Origin: Anabaena sp. UHCC 0204
Lineage (GTDB): Bacteria; Cyanobacteriota; Cyanobacteriia; Cyanobacteriales; Nostocaceae
Length of the DNA stretch: 64,000 nt
Direction of reading: 5' to 3'
Assembly (NCBI RefSeq): GCF_009711975.1
Contig: NZ_VIKW01000007.1
Location: 117,726 to 181,725, forward strand
Part shown: one piece after another, positions 37,101-46,500 of the stretch
Numbering within the stretch: the stretch's first letter is position 1
Layout of the letters: each line of letters opens with the position of its first letter
Position numbers and translations under genes: made by a program
Notes under the pieces: generated by a model
Databases searched by the model: none
What the model was told of the DNA's origin: nothing
What the model saw: the letters and a program-made list of their open reading frames with translations, nothing else

Positions 37101-38807
37101 ATGCAAGTATATTGCAGTCAACAACATATAAATAATGGTAGTCATCGTTTTTGTACTCATTGCGGTGAAGCATTACCTTTGACTTTGGGGCAAGTTATTG
37201 ATAATCGTTATGAAATTGCGCGGATACTTGGGCAAGGTGGTTTTGGACGGAGTTATTTAGCGATTGATAGGCAACAATCTCGGAAAACCTGTGTTTTAAA
37301 GGAATTTGCGCCCCAAGTTGTCAAACCGCAGGATTTACAAAAAGCTAAGGAATTGTTTGAACGAGAAGCAAGTGTCCTCAAAAAAATCCAACATTCCCAA
37401 ATTCCGCATTTTCACTCTTCTTTTCAAGCCAAAATAGGCACTAAAGATTTTTTCTTTTTGGTGCAAGATTATATTGAAGGTGATAATTATTACCAATTAT
37501 TTGAACAGCGTCAGAGTCAGGGAAAGTCTTTTAGTGAAGAAGAGGTAATTAATTTACTGCACAATATTCTCCCAGTTTTGACTTATATTCATTCTCTAGA
37601 TATAGTTCACCGCGATATTTCGCCGGATAATTTGATTTTACGCCAAAGTGATAATTTACCCGTATTGATTGATTTTGGTGGTGTAAAACAATTACCTGCT
37701 TCTCAGGGTTTTTGGCGGACGCAATTGGCTGTAAATGGGACTTTATTAGGTAAAAAGGGATATGCACCAGAGGAACAGTTAATTCAGGGGCAAGTATATA
37801 AAAGTAGTGATTTATACTCTTTGGCAGTAACAGCTTTAGTCTTGATTACAGGGAAAGAACCACATTTGCTTTATGATAGCTATAACGGCGTTTGGTTTTG
37901 GGGTAAGGAAATTAAAGTTAGTCCGAAATTAGAGACTGTCTTAAAAAAGATGTTGGCATATAGACCGAGCGATCGCTATCAAAAAGCCGAACAAGTTATT
38001 AAAGATTTACCTTCACCATCTACTTCGTCAATACCACAGACTATGCAAAGTCCTAATCATAGCCCTCATCCTTATATTACTAAGTTGAAAACGCAAGTAG
38101 TCGCACCAGGGATAAAACACGCCCGCAACCTTGGTGGTGGTGTCCACAATAAGACTACATTATTTGTGCAACAGATTCCTATGCCGATATGGTTGCGGCC
38201 TTTGGCTGTGAGCTTTATTATGACTACGGGGGTGGCTTTAACGGTTGCGGGTGTATTGGCCTTGGGAAATTTTGCGGTAGCTGGTATAAAAGGAATTAAT
38301 TTACCTATTGGCGAAATTCCGAAAATTCCTTCTCTGAATAATCCTCTAGGTGGGAATAATAGTAAACGTAGTATTCAACAAGTTTTTAGTCGTGTACAAC
38401 AGCTAGAAATTTCTTCGGTAGTTTTTACTAATACAGTTAATGAAATTTTCTATGCTGGAAAACCAGAGTTAAATAGACGCAAATTAACTGAAAAACCGGA
38501 AGATGCAGCTTTACGGGAACAATGGCATAATACAGCAGATCAGTTATTAAATAATATAGAAAAGGCTAATTTAAGTGAAACGGCTAGAAGGAAAATAGGT
38601 AGTTATAGTCAACAAGATTCCCGACGGTGGGATCAACTTGCTAAAGCTGGAAGATTGGGTAAATATGAATCTTTTCAGGATTTACGTACAGACACATATC
38701 AGAAATTTGAACCGTTGTTTCCTGGTCAAGAACGTGGGAAACTAAATCAACAAACTTTTCTCCAAATTTGGTATGCGATCGCATCTGATAAAGTAGGGAA
38801 TAAATAA
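37101..38807 (+). CDS. Zinc-ribbon Ser/Thr protein kinase, copy 1
   Basis: A 568-residue membrane-anchored kinase. The N-terminal zinc ribbon has CSQ...FCTHCGE (residues 4-24). The kinase domain (about 36-310) has glycine loop GQGGFGRSY, Lys in CVLKEF, HRDISPDN and IDFGG, so it looks active. One transmembrane helix (about 375-398) follows. The extracytoplasmic C-terminal domain (about 430-560) is shared with the downstream paralogue. Start chosen at ATG 37101, directly before the zinc ribbon; an earlier in-frame start adds 16 unlikely residues. The signal sensed is unknown. Confidence 0.85.
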   Translation: MQVYCSQQHINNGSHRFCTHCGEALPLTLGQVIDNRYEIARILGQGGFGRSYLAIDRQQSRKTCVLKEFAPQVVKPQDLQKAKELFEREASVLKKIQHSQIPHFHSSFQAKIGTKDFFFLVQDYIEGDNYYQLFEQRQSQGKSFSEEEVINLLHNILPVLTYIHSLDIVHRDISPDNLILRQSDNLPVLIDFGGVKQLPASQGFWRTQLAVNGTLLGKKGYAPEEQLIQGQVYKSSDLYSLAVTALVLITGKEPHLLYDSYNGVWFWGKEIKVSPKLETVLKKMLAYRPSDRYQKAEQVIKDLPSPSTSSIPQTMQSPNHSPHPYITKLKTQVVAPGIKHARNLGGGVHNKTTLFVQQIPMPIWLRPLAVSFIMTTGVALTVAGVLALGNFAVAGIKGINLPIGEIPKIPSLNNPLGGNNSKRSIQQVFSRVQQLEISSVVFTNTVNEIFYAGKPELNRRKLTEKPEDAALREQWHNTADQLLNNIEKANLSETARRKIGSYSQQDSRRWDQLAKAGRLGKYESFQDLRTDTYQKFEPLFPGQERGKLNQQTFLQIWYAIASDKVGNK

Positions 38808-39026
38808 TTGACAATTGATAATTGACAATTGATAATTGAATCAATGACTAATCTTTATTGTTCTCAAGGGCATCAAAATCCGCCTAATAGTAAATCGCAT
38901 CTGATAAAGTAGGGAATAAATAATTGACAATTGATAATTGACAATTGATAACTAACAACTGATTAATGACTAATGACTAATCTTTATTGTTCTCAAGGGC
39001 ATCAAAATCCGCATAATAGTAAATTC
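38778..39026 (+). repeat. Tandem duplication across the kinase gene boundary
   Basis: The end of kinase 1 plus the start of kinase 2 occur twice. ATCGCATCTGATAAAGTAGG occurs at 38778 and again at 38894 (116 bases apart). ATGACTAATCTTTATTG occurs at 38844 and 38973 (129 bases apart, owing to extra bases in the second copy). Each unit includes the AATTGACAATTGATA-type repeat, which probably mediated the event. Confidence 0.9.
38844..38912 (+). pseudogene. Truncated duplicate start of kinase 2 (22 codons)
   Basis: The first copy of the duplication keeps the ATG and first 17 codons of kinase 2 (MTNLYCSQGHQNPPNSK), then runs into the duplicated tail of kinase 1 and stops at TAG 38910-38912. It could be translated as a leader peptide 60 bases before the real gene. 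Confidence 0.8.
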
Positions 39027-41099
39027 TGTCTTCAGTGTGGGGAAAAGATTGTTGAGAATCCTGTAATTTCGGGGATTCAACCGGGACAAACTTTAGGCGA
39101 TCGCTATGTTATTATTCGTCAAATTGGCCAAGGTGGATTTGGACGAACTTATTTAGCTGAAGATATTAACCGTTTTCGAGAAGCTTGTGTTCTCAAAGAA
39201 TTTTCTCCTCAAGTTCAAACTCCCTACGTTGTCCAAAAAGCAGAAGAACTTTTTCAAAGAGAAGCAAGCGTTCTTTATAAATTACAACATCCCCAAATTC
39301 CGCGATTTCGGGAACTATTACGCCTAAATTTACAAGGGAAAGAAAGTCTGTTTTTAGTTCAAGATCATGTAGATGGAGAAACTTATAATTCTTTATTAAA
39401 TATTCGTCAACAACAGGGATTAAAATTTACAGAAACAGAAGTGCGTCAGCTATTACAGCAAATTTTACCAGTTTTAGAATATATTCACTCCGTTGGTGTG
39501 ATTCATCGTGATATTTCTCCTGATAATTTAATGCTTCGCAGTGGTGATCAATTACCTGTTCTTATTGATTTTGGTGGTGTTAAACAAGTAGCCGCAACTG
39601 TCGCTTCTCAATATTATCAAACAGGAGCAATCACATCTCCTCCTAGTGGAACTTTGTTAGGGAAAATAGGATTTGCACCTCCAGAACAAATGCAAACTGG
39701 TGTGGTGTCTACCCACAGCGACTTATATGCTTTAGCTGTCACCATGTTAGTTTTACTGACAGGTAAACAACCCCAGGAATTAATTGATACTTATAATCTG
39801 AGTTGGCAATGGCGACGGGAAGTTACACTAAGTCCAGCATTAGGACAAATTATAGATAAAATGTTATCACCACTTGCGGGCGATCGCTATCAAACAGCCC
39901 GGCAACTTCTCCAAGCCCTAAATCCCCAACCTGTAAGCTATCCGCAAACTCAACCCCCTGTCTCTATTCCCACTCCACCCCCCACATCTGCAACTGTCGC
40001 GTTTTCTCCTCCCAAAACCCCGGTTTCCGCACCTGTGGTTACTCCCACTCCTAGTAACCCAAGTGTTTGGACAGGAACGAATGTCTTTATTGTCACCTTG
40101 GCTGTATTTGCAAGTATGGGCTTATTGGCTTGGGGATTCAAAAATCGCAGCGGGGATATCCAGGGGAGTAATCCAACTATTACATCTAGTCCCAATCCTA
40201 CGGAAACCGCAACACCCGAAGTTAATTTTTCACCAGCAGAAACACAACGTAAACAAAAATTGCGCGATCGCCGTGAACAATTAAGTATAAATTCTAACTT
40301 TTATGTAAATTTAGTAAATCAAATATTTTGGGATACAAACCCTAGCCTAAAAGGGCGTACCTTGAGTAATAATCCAGAAGATGAAAGTTTACGGGCAGAA
40401 TGGGATAAAACCGCCGCCCAAGTCCTAGAAAAGCTATCAGTAATCAGTTTTGCTTCCCGTCGGCAACTAGGAACTTACACTTCATCGGAACGCGATCGCT
40501 GGAAAGTCGAAGTTAATAAAATCAATGTTGGTAGTCGTTCTTTATTTGATTTAGGTGATGCTGCTTTCTTCAGTGTATTCCCTGAACAAAAAAGTAAAGA
40601 TTTTATAAATCAACCTATTGGACAAGTTTGGTACGCATTTGTTAATGATCAACTTAACGCCCTTCTTTCTAAACGCACATTTGAAAAAATAGTTTTTCCT
40701 CAAGGTGCTACTGGTACAACAGTGCGGGGTATACTCCAACCAGGAAGAGGTAAAGTTTTTATCGCTGGACTAGCTACAGATCAAAATATGGAAGTTAAGC
40801 TAGAAGGAAGTTCAAAACTTTTACTATCCATTTATTCTCCTTCTGGGAAAATCGTATTTCTAGAAGATTCTCCACAGCGGAATTTATCAAAAGCATTACC
40901 AGAAACCGGATTTTATGAATTTGTGGTTGTGTCTACATCCTCAGCAGAACCAGCAGATTATAGACTCACTGTCACCGCAGAAAATCCCCCAGAACTAGAT
41001 CCCATACCCACAGAAACACCAACAGAACCACCAGAACCAACACTTACAGAAACACCAGAACCCACACCGACACCGACAGAAACAGCAAACCCTAATTAG
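38973..41099 (+). CDS. Zinc-ribbon Ser/Thr protein kinase, copy 2
   Basis: A 708-residue paralogue of the gene just upstream. It has a zinc ribbon CSQGH...FCLQCGE (residues 5-24), a kinase domain about 44-315 (GQGGFGRTY, CVLKEF, HRDISPDN, IDFGG), a Pro-rich linker, one transmembrane helix (about 366-388) and the same C-terminal domain as copy 1 (NPEDESLRAEWDKTA). It adds a beta-rich PPC-like domain (about 570-680) and a Thr/Pro/Glu tail (TETPEPTPTPTE) of the kind found on extracytoplasmic proteins. Kinase motifs are intact. Confidence 0.85.
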   Translation: MTNLYCSQGHQNPHNSKFCLQCGEKIVENPVISGIQPGQTLGDRYVIIRQIGQGGFGRTYLAEDINRFREACVLKEFSPQVQTPYVVQKAEELFQREASVLYKLQHPQIPRFRELLRLNLQGKESLFLVQDHVDGETYNSLLNIRQQQGLKFTETEVRQLLQQILPVLEYIHSVGVIHRDISPDNLMLRSGDQLPVLIDFGGVKQVAATVASQYYQTGAITSPPSGTLLGKIGFAPPEQMQTGVVSTHSDLYALAVTMLVLLTGKQPQELIDTYNLSWQWRREVTLSPALGQIIDKMLSPLAGDRYQTARQLLQALNPQPVSYPQTQPPVSIPTPPPTSATVAFSPPKTPVSAPVVTPTPSNPSVWTGTNVFIVTLAVFASMGLLAWGFKNRSGDIQGSNPTITSSPNPTETATPEVNFSPAETQRKQKLRDRREQLSINSNFYVNLVNQIFWDTNPSLKGRTLSNNPEDESLRAEWDKTAAQVLEKLSVISFASRRQLGTYTSSERDRWKVEVNKINVGSRSLFDLGDAAFFSVFPEQKSKDFINQPIGQVWYAFVNDQLNALLSKRTFEKIVFPQGATGTTVRGILQPGRGKVFIAGLATDQNMEVKLEGSSKLLLSIYSPSGKIVFLEDSPQRNLSKALPETGFYEFVVVSTSSAEPADYRLTVTAENPPELDPIPTETPTEPPEPTLTETPEPTPTPTETANPN

Positions 41100-41103
41100 C
41101 GAG

Positions 41104-41126
41104 GTAGGGGCGCAGGGACTGCGCCC
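41104..41126. repeat. Dispersed GC-rich palindrome
   Basis: A copy of the 23-base GTAGGGGCGCAGGG element with one central change (ACTGCGCCC), five bases after the kinase 2 stop. Confidence 0.8.
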
Positions 41127-41137
41127 AGTTAGAAGTC

Positions 41138-41206
41138 GTAGGGGCGAAGCATTCGGAAAATAACCTTGAACAAAAATGGATAATTTGTCGCCCGAATGCT
41201 TCGCCC
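41138..41206. repeat. 69-bp hairpin element (MITE-like)
   Basis: Perfect 15-base inverted repeats GGGCGAAGCATTCGG (41142-41156) and CCGAATGCTTCGCCC (41192-41206) flank a 35-base AT-rich centre. Size and shape fit a miniature palindromic element; it has no coding capacity. Confidence 0.75.
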
Positions 41207-41232
41207 TTAATGAAGAATGAAAAACATTCTTC

Positions 41233-41295
41233 CCTGTCACCTGTCACCTGTCACCTGTCACCTGTCACCTGTCACCTGTCACCTGTCACCTGTCA
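41233..41295. repeat. Nine perfect CCTGTCA heptads
   Basis: Nine uninterrupted copies of CCTGTCA (63 bases) ending seven bases before the pgi stop codon on the other strand. Perfect copies suggest recent expansion or active slippage. Confidence 0.95.
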
Positions 41296-41302
41296 ATTGT
41301 AT

Positions 41303-42889
41303 TTAACCTAGAGAAACAGTTAAACTACCAGGTTTAGCTAAATCACCAGTTAACACCACACCGCGATTATTAGCGTGTAAATGACGGAGAATTTTGTAAA
41401 TTGCTTCAACTTCATCAGCAACGCCGGCAATATTTGCAACTTCAGCAATAGAAAGTGGTTTCTTCTCTTTTGCCAAAACTTCCAAAACTCGTTTTTGTAA
41501 ATCGAGAATCACAGCAGCGGCTTTTTTACCAGCTTCTACACCTGGTTGGTGATAAGCATTGACATTTACTAAACTGGCATATAAACCCACAGCCCGTTCA
41601 TACAATGCAATTAACGCGCCGACAGTACGAGCATTAACTTGAGGAATGCTGACTGTAATCGAATCACGGTTATTTTCATACAGTGCTTGACGAGTTCCTA
41701 GCAAGAAACCAGAGAGATAATCTCCAGAAGTCACACCAGGATCAACTTCTGTGGATTTTCCTTGACGATCTTCCAAAACTTCAATCAAGGTTGCAAAGAA
41801 ATTAGGTACACCTTCCCGCAACTGCTGCACATAGGCGTGTTGGTCGGTAGAACCTTTGTTACCATAAACTGCAATTCCTTGAAATACAGTTTTCCCGTCT
41901 AAATCTTTTTCCTTACCCAAAGATTCCATGACCAATTGTTGCAAATAGCGGCTAAATAGCAACAAACTGTCTTTGTAAGGGAGAACCACCATATCTTTTT
42001 CACCTTTGCCATTTCCAGAGAAATACCAAGCAAGGGCTAATAAAGCGGCTGGGTTATTTTTGAAATCGGCGATGCGAGTGGCATCATCCATCTCTTTTGC
42101 ACCATCTAGCATGGCACGGACATCAATGCCTTGTAATGCCGCAGGAACTAGCCCTACAGCGGACATTTCCGAGGTACGTCCACCCACCCAGTCATACATG
42201 GTAAACCGGGCTAACCAATTTTCTGATTTTGCGACTTTATCCAGGTTGCTATCTACGCCGGTAATCGCAACTGCATATTTAGAAAAATCTAAATTTTGGG
42301 CATTGTAGGCTTTTTTTACCTCTATCATGCCGTTGCGAGGTTCGGGAGTTCCCCCAGATTTGGAAATTACCAATACTAAAGTGCTGGCTAGTTTATTTCC
42401 TAATTGAGAGAGAACCCGATCAATTCCTGCGGGATCGGAATTGTCTATAAAGTGAATTTGTAGGGGGGGAGAGTCTGGGGAAAGGGCTTCAGCAACAAAC
42501 TGAGGTCCCAAAGCTGAACCACCAATACCGATGGAAATGATATCTGTAAAGCGGCTTTCCTTGGGGGGATGAATTGCACCAGTGTGTACCTGGTCAGCAA
42601 AAGCTTCGATTTGTTCTAAAGTTTGAACTATTTCTTGAGTTAGTTCAGGTGTGGGGGCTAAATCTGGATTCCGCAACCAGTAATGTCCTACCATGCGGTT
42701 TTCGTCGGGATTGGCGATCGCACCTTTTTCTAATTCTGCCATATCCGTAAACGCTTTGTCGAACTTAGGCTGCAACGATGCCACAAACGCATCATCAAAC
42801 CGCATCCGACTGACATCTAGATATAGTCCTAATCCTGGATGGAAATATAACCAGTCCTGGTATCGTTGCCAAAGTACCCTAGCATCCAT
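41303..42889 (-). CDS. pgi: Glucose-6-phosphate isomerase
   Basis: A 528-residue phosphoglucose isomerase interconverting glucose-6-P and fructose-6-P in glycolysis, gluconeogenesis and the oxidative pentose cycle. SIS-fold phosphate loop [12 protein letters not shown], the substrate segment [12 protein letters not shown] and the GKEKDLDG...[15 protein letters not shown] segment (catalytic residues) are visible. The C-terminal 60 residues resemble a small winged-helix-like extension ([12 protein letters not shown]), as in other cyanobacterial forms. ATG start; the stop abuts a heptad repeat tract. Confidence 0.95.
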   Translation of the reverse strand: MDARVLWQRYQDWLYFHPGLGLYLDVSRMRFDDAFVASLQPKFDKAFTDMAELEKGAIANPDENRMVGHYWLRNPDLAPTPELTQEIVQTLEQIEAFADQVHTGAIHPPKESRFTDIISIGIGGSALGPQFVAEALSPDSPPLQIHFIDNSDPAGIDRVLSQLGNKLASTLVLVISKSGGTPEPRNGMIEVKKAYNAQNLDFSKYAVAITGVDSNLDKVAKSENWLARFTMYDWVGGRTSEMSAVGLVPAALQGIDVRAMLDGAKEMDDATRIADFKNNPAALLALAWYFSGNGKGEKDMVVLPYKDSLLLFSRYLQQLVMESLGKEKDLDGKTVFQGIAVYGNKGSTDQHAYVQQLREGVPNFFATLIEVLEDRQGKSTEVDPGVTSGDYLSGFLLGTRQALYENNRDSITVSIPQVNARTVGALIALYERAVGLYASLVNVNAYHQPGVEAGKKAAAVILDLQKRVLEVLAKEKKPLSIAEVANIAGVADEVEAIYKILRHLHANNRGVVLTGDLAKPGSLTVSLG

Positions 42890-43012
42890 AGGGAAATCTC
42901 AAATAAAGTGTTGGTCAAACACAAGTTTAATGTATGGTTTTGCTGATCCCTGCTTTGTCTTATACAGTTTTTAACTAGTTCCCGGAATTTCCCTTCCTCT
43001 GCCTATATTGGA

Positions 43013-43270
43013 TTACACATCGGGCATGGGAACGACACGGAGGAATTTCACAATTTCTCCCCTAATTTCTATACCTATCAGGTAATTATCTAAACTAAAG
43101 CGAAAGAAAATCCCCTCCTCATCAAGCTGTCGCAGTTCTGGGAGATGATGGGGTTGTAATTTTTCCGCTAAGGTCACAAAAACAAAATTATACACCCGCT
43201 CATAGGCAGCCGGTTCTAAACTTTTGAGGTCTATTAAAAAAGATTTAGCGTAACGCACTTCCAGATTCAC
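43013..43270 (-). CDS. RelE-like toxin
   Basis: An 85-residue RelE/ParE-superfamily protein (VRYAKSFLIDLKSLEP at the start, FFRFSLDNYLIGIEI and IVKFLRVVPMPDV at the end). Members cleave mRNA on the ribosome or act on gyrase; which applies is unknown. Starts with GTG at 43270. It lies 36 bases downstream of a small acidic gene that is its likely antitoxin. It has a basic core and normal length. Confidence 0.7.
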   Translation of the reverse strand: MNLEVRYAKSFLIDLKSLEPAAYERVYNFVFVTLAEKLQPHHLPELRQLDEEGIFFRFSLDNYLIGIEIRGEIVKFLRVVPMPDV

Positions 43271-43306
43271 TAACCATTACCTAGATTTAAAGGGTTGAGA
43301 AAATAG

Positions 43307-43504
43307 TCATAAAAACATTAATTGCTTGGTAGCCTCTTCTATAGTAAGCATATCCCACGGTTGCTGAAGTTCTTTTACCTCTTCTATGGCACTAAGCATA
43401 TAAAAATCATAATGCAACGCTTGAACAACAGTCCAGACTGTATACAACTCCTCATCTGCTAATTGTTCGATCATGTGGTGCATCCTAATCCGCAGTAAAT
43501 TCAT
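43307..43504 (-). CDS. Putative antitoxin of the RelE-like pair
   Basis: A 65-residue acidic protein (MIEQLADEELYTVWTVVQAL; EEVKELQQPWDMLTIEEATK) directly upstream of the RelE-like gene. I do not recognise a DNA-binding domain; size, charge and position suggest the antitoxin. Met8 (43483) is an alternative start. Confidence 0.6.
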   Translation of the reverse strand: MNLLRIRMHHMIEQLADEELYTVWTVVQALHYDFYMLSAIEEVKELQQPWDMLTIEEATKQLMFL

Positions 43505-43617
43505 ATAGCTATAACCAATTAACTTTATACATTAAAACAGTATTCCTCAATTATCCTCAAGGTACACTACAATTTATTCCACCAAGGCGCAGCTAATAAA
43601 TAATTACCCACTAAATT

Positions 43618-44751
43618 ATGATTGAATATTTAATTTTTCTGGCTATTTCTACCGCGACGTTTGCGCTGTTTGCATTAGGACTCAATTTACAATGGGGGTT
43701 TACGGGTTTAATTAACTTTGGTCATATTGCTTTTATGACCTTGGGTGCATATACAACGGTTTTATTGAGTTTCCAAGGTGTGCCATTGCTATTGTCAGCA
43801 GGAATTGGAGCATTTGTCGCCGCTTTGTTGGGTTTGATCATTGGTTTTGCAACTCTGCGCTTACGGGAAGATTATCTGTCAATTGTCACAATTGGTACAG
43901 GTGAATTAATTCGGTTGATGGTGAATAATCAGGAGTTACCTGTCGGTAATACTTGGATATCTGGGTCTTTTGGTGTGCAAAGTTATGTTGTCCCTTTATC
44001 AACAACTCCGAATTTATTTTTCCGATTGTTAATGATTGCTGTCCTCACTTTATTGACAGGGATAACATTATTTTCTCTATGGCGTTGGGTGCGAACTGCT
44101 CAAATTTCTGCCCGTAGAAATATGGCTAAAAATGGCAGTCTTCAACAAGAATTTACTTCCCGGTTGATAGTAGGAATTACTTTAGGGTTATTGGCTGGGG
44201 CAATTTATATTTCTGGTGTCATCGGACTGTATAATTATAATCCCAAAGCCGGTTTAATGCTCTTAGCGTTGTTATTTTTGGCTTTTGTATTTTGGCGGTT
44301 AGAAATTTTAGTGCGATCGCCTTGGGGAAGAGTGTTAAAATCTATCCGTGAAGATGAAGAAGTTCCCAAAGCATTAGGTAAAAATGTCTTTTCCTATAAG
44401 CTACAATCATTAATGTTAGGCGGAGCGATCGCTGGGATAGCTGGGGCGTTCTTTGCTTGGCAATTAGGAGCAATTTATCCCGATAATTTCCAACCCCAAC
44501 TCACCTTTGATGCCTGGATTATGGTGATTTTAGGCGGCTCTGGTAATAATCTGGGAAGTATCTTAGGTGCAGTAATATACTTCGCTTACGATGGACTAAC
44601 TAGGGAATTTTTACCGAAAATTGTTCCCCTAGATGTTGAACGGATTGGGGCTTTTCGGGTCATGTTTATTGGTTTAATTTTGATGGTGCTAATGATTTGG
44701 CGGCCTCAAGGTATTTTAGGGAAAAAGGAGGAACTGACTCTTGGTAAATAA
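43618..44751 (+). CDS. Branched-chain amino-acid ABC transporter permease (LivM-like)
   Basis: A 377-residue inner-membrane permease of the LivM family with 8-10 hydrophobic helices. LQWGFTGLINFGHIAFM, RLREDYLSIVTIGTGE, RSPWGRVLKSIREDEEVPKA (coupling region) and the C-terminal IWRPQGILG are typical. In heterocystous cyanobacteria such permeases belong to the Nat neutral-amino-acid uptake system (NatC/NatD class). The ATPase gene lies downstream (45474) and would be cotranscribed but for a broken gene between them. Other subunits are not in the window. Confidence 0.88.
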   Translation: MIEYLIFLAISTATFALFALGLNLQWGFTGLINFGHIAFMTLGAYTTVLLSFQGVPLLLSAGIGAFVAALLGLIIGFATLRLREDYLSIVTIGTGELIRLMVNNQELPVGNTWISGSFGVQSYVVPLSTTPNLFFRLLMIAVLTLLTGITLFSLWRWVRTAQISARRNMAKNGSLQQEFTSRLIVGITLGLLAGAIYISGVIGLYNYNPKAGLMLLALLFLAFVFWRLEILVRSPWGRVLKSIREDEEVPKALGKNVFSYKLQSLMLGGAIAGIAGAFFAWQLGAIYPDNFQPQLTFDAWIMVILGGSGNNLGSILGAVIYFAYDGLTREFLPKIVPLDVERIGAFRVMFIGLILMVLMIWRPQGILGKKEELTLGK

Positions 44752-44800
44752 TTGGGCATTTGTGATTAAGAATACCAGCAGCTTTTAAGAGGTAAATGAA

Positions 44801-45431
44801 ATGGCTTATAGCGATTTTAAATTACAGGAAGTAGTGAGAAAATTTGGATTAACTATTAACGAAAAAGTGGATTTATTTGCTGACACACCAGAAAAGGAAG
44901 CCAGTTCAATTTTAGATACTGTTCTGAAAACTAATGTTTCTTTAGCATTAGCAATTAACACTGAAAAAGCTCGCTCAGAAATGATAATTGCTCCAGTTTT
45001 AATTGAAATCAAGAATATTTTTACTGAAGAAATTAGTTTATTCTCAGGTGTTGATTTTAACGTTGATCCAGAACAGGGTTTAAATGGAGTTTGTGACTTT
45101 ATAATTAGTAAATCACCAGAACAATTATTTATTACTTCTCCTATTATCACTATCGTTGAAGCAAAAAATGAAAATATTAAAGTTGGATTAGGTCAATGTA
45201 TCGCAGAAATGATAGCGTAAGCGCTGCTGCAAGCAGATCGCTGCACAATTATTTAATCAAAAGGAAGGTAATTATCTAGATTTGATTTATGGTATTGTGA
45301 CAACAGGAAATATGTGGAAATTTTTGAAATTGCAAGATCAAGTAGTTTACATTGATTTTAATGAATATTATATTAAAGATATCAAAAAAATATTAGGTAT
45401 CTTATCTGAATCAATTCATGGTAATAATTAA
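44801..45431 (+). pseudogene. PD-(D/E)XK-like protein gene broken by a hairpin insertion
   Basis: The first 139 codons ([16 protein letters not shown]...) end in TAA at 45218. Removing a 25-base insertion (45218-45242) restores one frame continuing AQLFNQKEGNYLDLIYG to TAA at 45429-45431, giving about 201 residues. The conserved CDFIIS...[16 protein letters not shown] has the Asp / Glu-x-Lys layout of PD-(D/E)XK nuclease-fold proteins, common as hypothetical genes in cyanobacteria. It lies between the two ABC-transporter genes. The truncated 139-residue product may still be made, but it loses the C-terminal third. Confidence 0.85.
45218..45242 (+). repeat. 25-bp hairpin insertion
   Basis: TAAGCGCTGCTGCAAGCAG followed by ATCGCT. 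AGCGCTGCT pairs with AGCAG-AT-CGCT (9-bp stem with a 2-base bulge, loop GCA). It disrupts the surrounding gene in frame and stop. Confidence 0.8.
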
Positions 45432-45473
45432 AAGCTCATAAAAACCTAAAAATAAGTTGAGAAGAAGATTATA

Positions 45474-46256
45474 ATGATAAATCTCGAACCACCCCAACTA
45501 CCTCTTTTAGCTGCAAGTGGACTTTGTAAAAGTTTTGGTGGGATTAAAGCAGTTGAGGAAGCTAATATTGAAGTTACCAAAGGTAGTATTACTGGGTTAA
45601 TTGGTCCTAATGGTGCTGGTAAAACTACTTTATTTAATTTACTCTCTAATTTCATCCATCCCGATAAAGGCAGAGTCATTTTTGATGGTGAACCTATTCA
45701 TCAATTGCCATCATACAAAATCGCTCAACAAGGATTAGTTAGAACCTTTCAAGTAGCGCGGGCTTTATCGAAGTTATCAGTATTAGAAAATATGCTTTTG
45801 GGGGCGCAAAAACAAACTGGTGAAAACTTTTGGCAAGTTCAATTTCAACCCCACATTGTCGCTAAAGAAGAAAAGCAATTAAAAGAACGAGCAATGTTTT
45901 TGTTAGAGTCTGTAGGCTTAGAAAAAAAAGCCGCTGATTATGCCGGTGGTTTATCTGGGGGACAACGGAAACTTTTAGAAATTGGCCGAGCATTAATGAC
46001 TAATCCTAAGTTAATATTGTTAGATGAACCAGCCGCTGGTGTCAATCCTCGGTTAATTGATGACATCAGCGATCGCATTTTATCTTGGAATCGTAACGAC
46101 GGCATGACATTTTTGATTATTGAACATAACATGGATGTAGTTATGTCTTTATGTGATAGAGTTTGGGTATTAGCTGAAGGCAAAAACTTAGCTGTTGGTA
46201 CACCTACAGAAATCCAAAATAATACCAAAGTTTTAGAAGCATATTTGGGACAATGA
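45474..46256 (+). CDS. Branched-chain amino-acid ABC transporter ATPase (LivG-like)
   Basis: A 260-residue ABC ATPase of the LivG/NatA class. Walker A GPNGAGKTT (about 42-50), signature LSGGQRKLLEIGRAL (about 160), Walker B LILLDEPAAGVNP and the switch His in IIEHNMDVV are intact. The LivG-type insertion EEKQLKERAMFLLE is present. It energises the LivM-like permease encoded upstream. The LivF-type second ATPase is not nearby. Confidence 0.9.
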   Translation: MINLEPPQLPLLAASGLCKSFGGIKAVEEANIEVTKGSITGLIGPNGAGKTTLFNLLSNFIHPDKGRVIFDGEPIHQLPSYKIAQQGLVRTFQVARALSKLSVLENMLLGAQKQTGENFWQVQFQPHIVAKEEKQLKERAMFLLESVGLEKKAADYAGGLSGGQRKLLEIGRALMTNPKLILLDEPAAGVNPRLIDDISDRILSWNRNDGMTFLIIEHNMDVVMSLCDRVWVLAEGKNLAVGTPTEIQNNTKVLEAYLGQ

Positions 46257-46269
46257 TATTATATGAGAT

Positions 46270-46500
46270 ATGCCCAAGAAAATTAGAGAACTGAAAAATT
46301 TATTACTGCAATCAGGTTTTACTTGTCGTACTGGAAAAGGTAGTCACACTAACTGGTATCATCCTTTGTTATCTGGGAGAGTTACTATATCAGGTAAAGA
46401 CGGAAAAGATGCGAAAGAATACCAGGAGAAAGACGTTAATAACGCCATCAAAAGAATAGAAGAAATTAAAAAAGCTCAAGAGGAAGCAGAAAATGAATAA
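46270..46500 (+). CDS. hicA: HicA-family mRNA interferase toxin
   Basis: A 76-residue toxin with the double-stranded-RNA-binding-like HicA fold. The catalytic His lies in GKGSHTNWYHP (about residues 23-33), and KIRELKNLLLQSGF is typical of the N-terminus. It starts 13 bases after the transporter ATPase gene and overlaps hicB by 8 bases. The C-terminus is Glu-rich. Confidence 0.85.
   Translation: MPKKIRELKNLLLQSGFTCRTGKGSHTNWYHPLLSGRVTISGKDGKDAKEYQEKDVNNAIKRIEEIKKAQEEAENE

Noticed and set aside
41233..41295. Possible CRISPR array (regular short repeats)
   Set aside because: Perfect 7-base tandem units without spacers; a microsatellite, not CRISPR.
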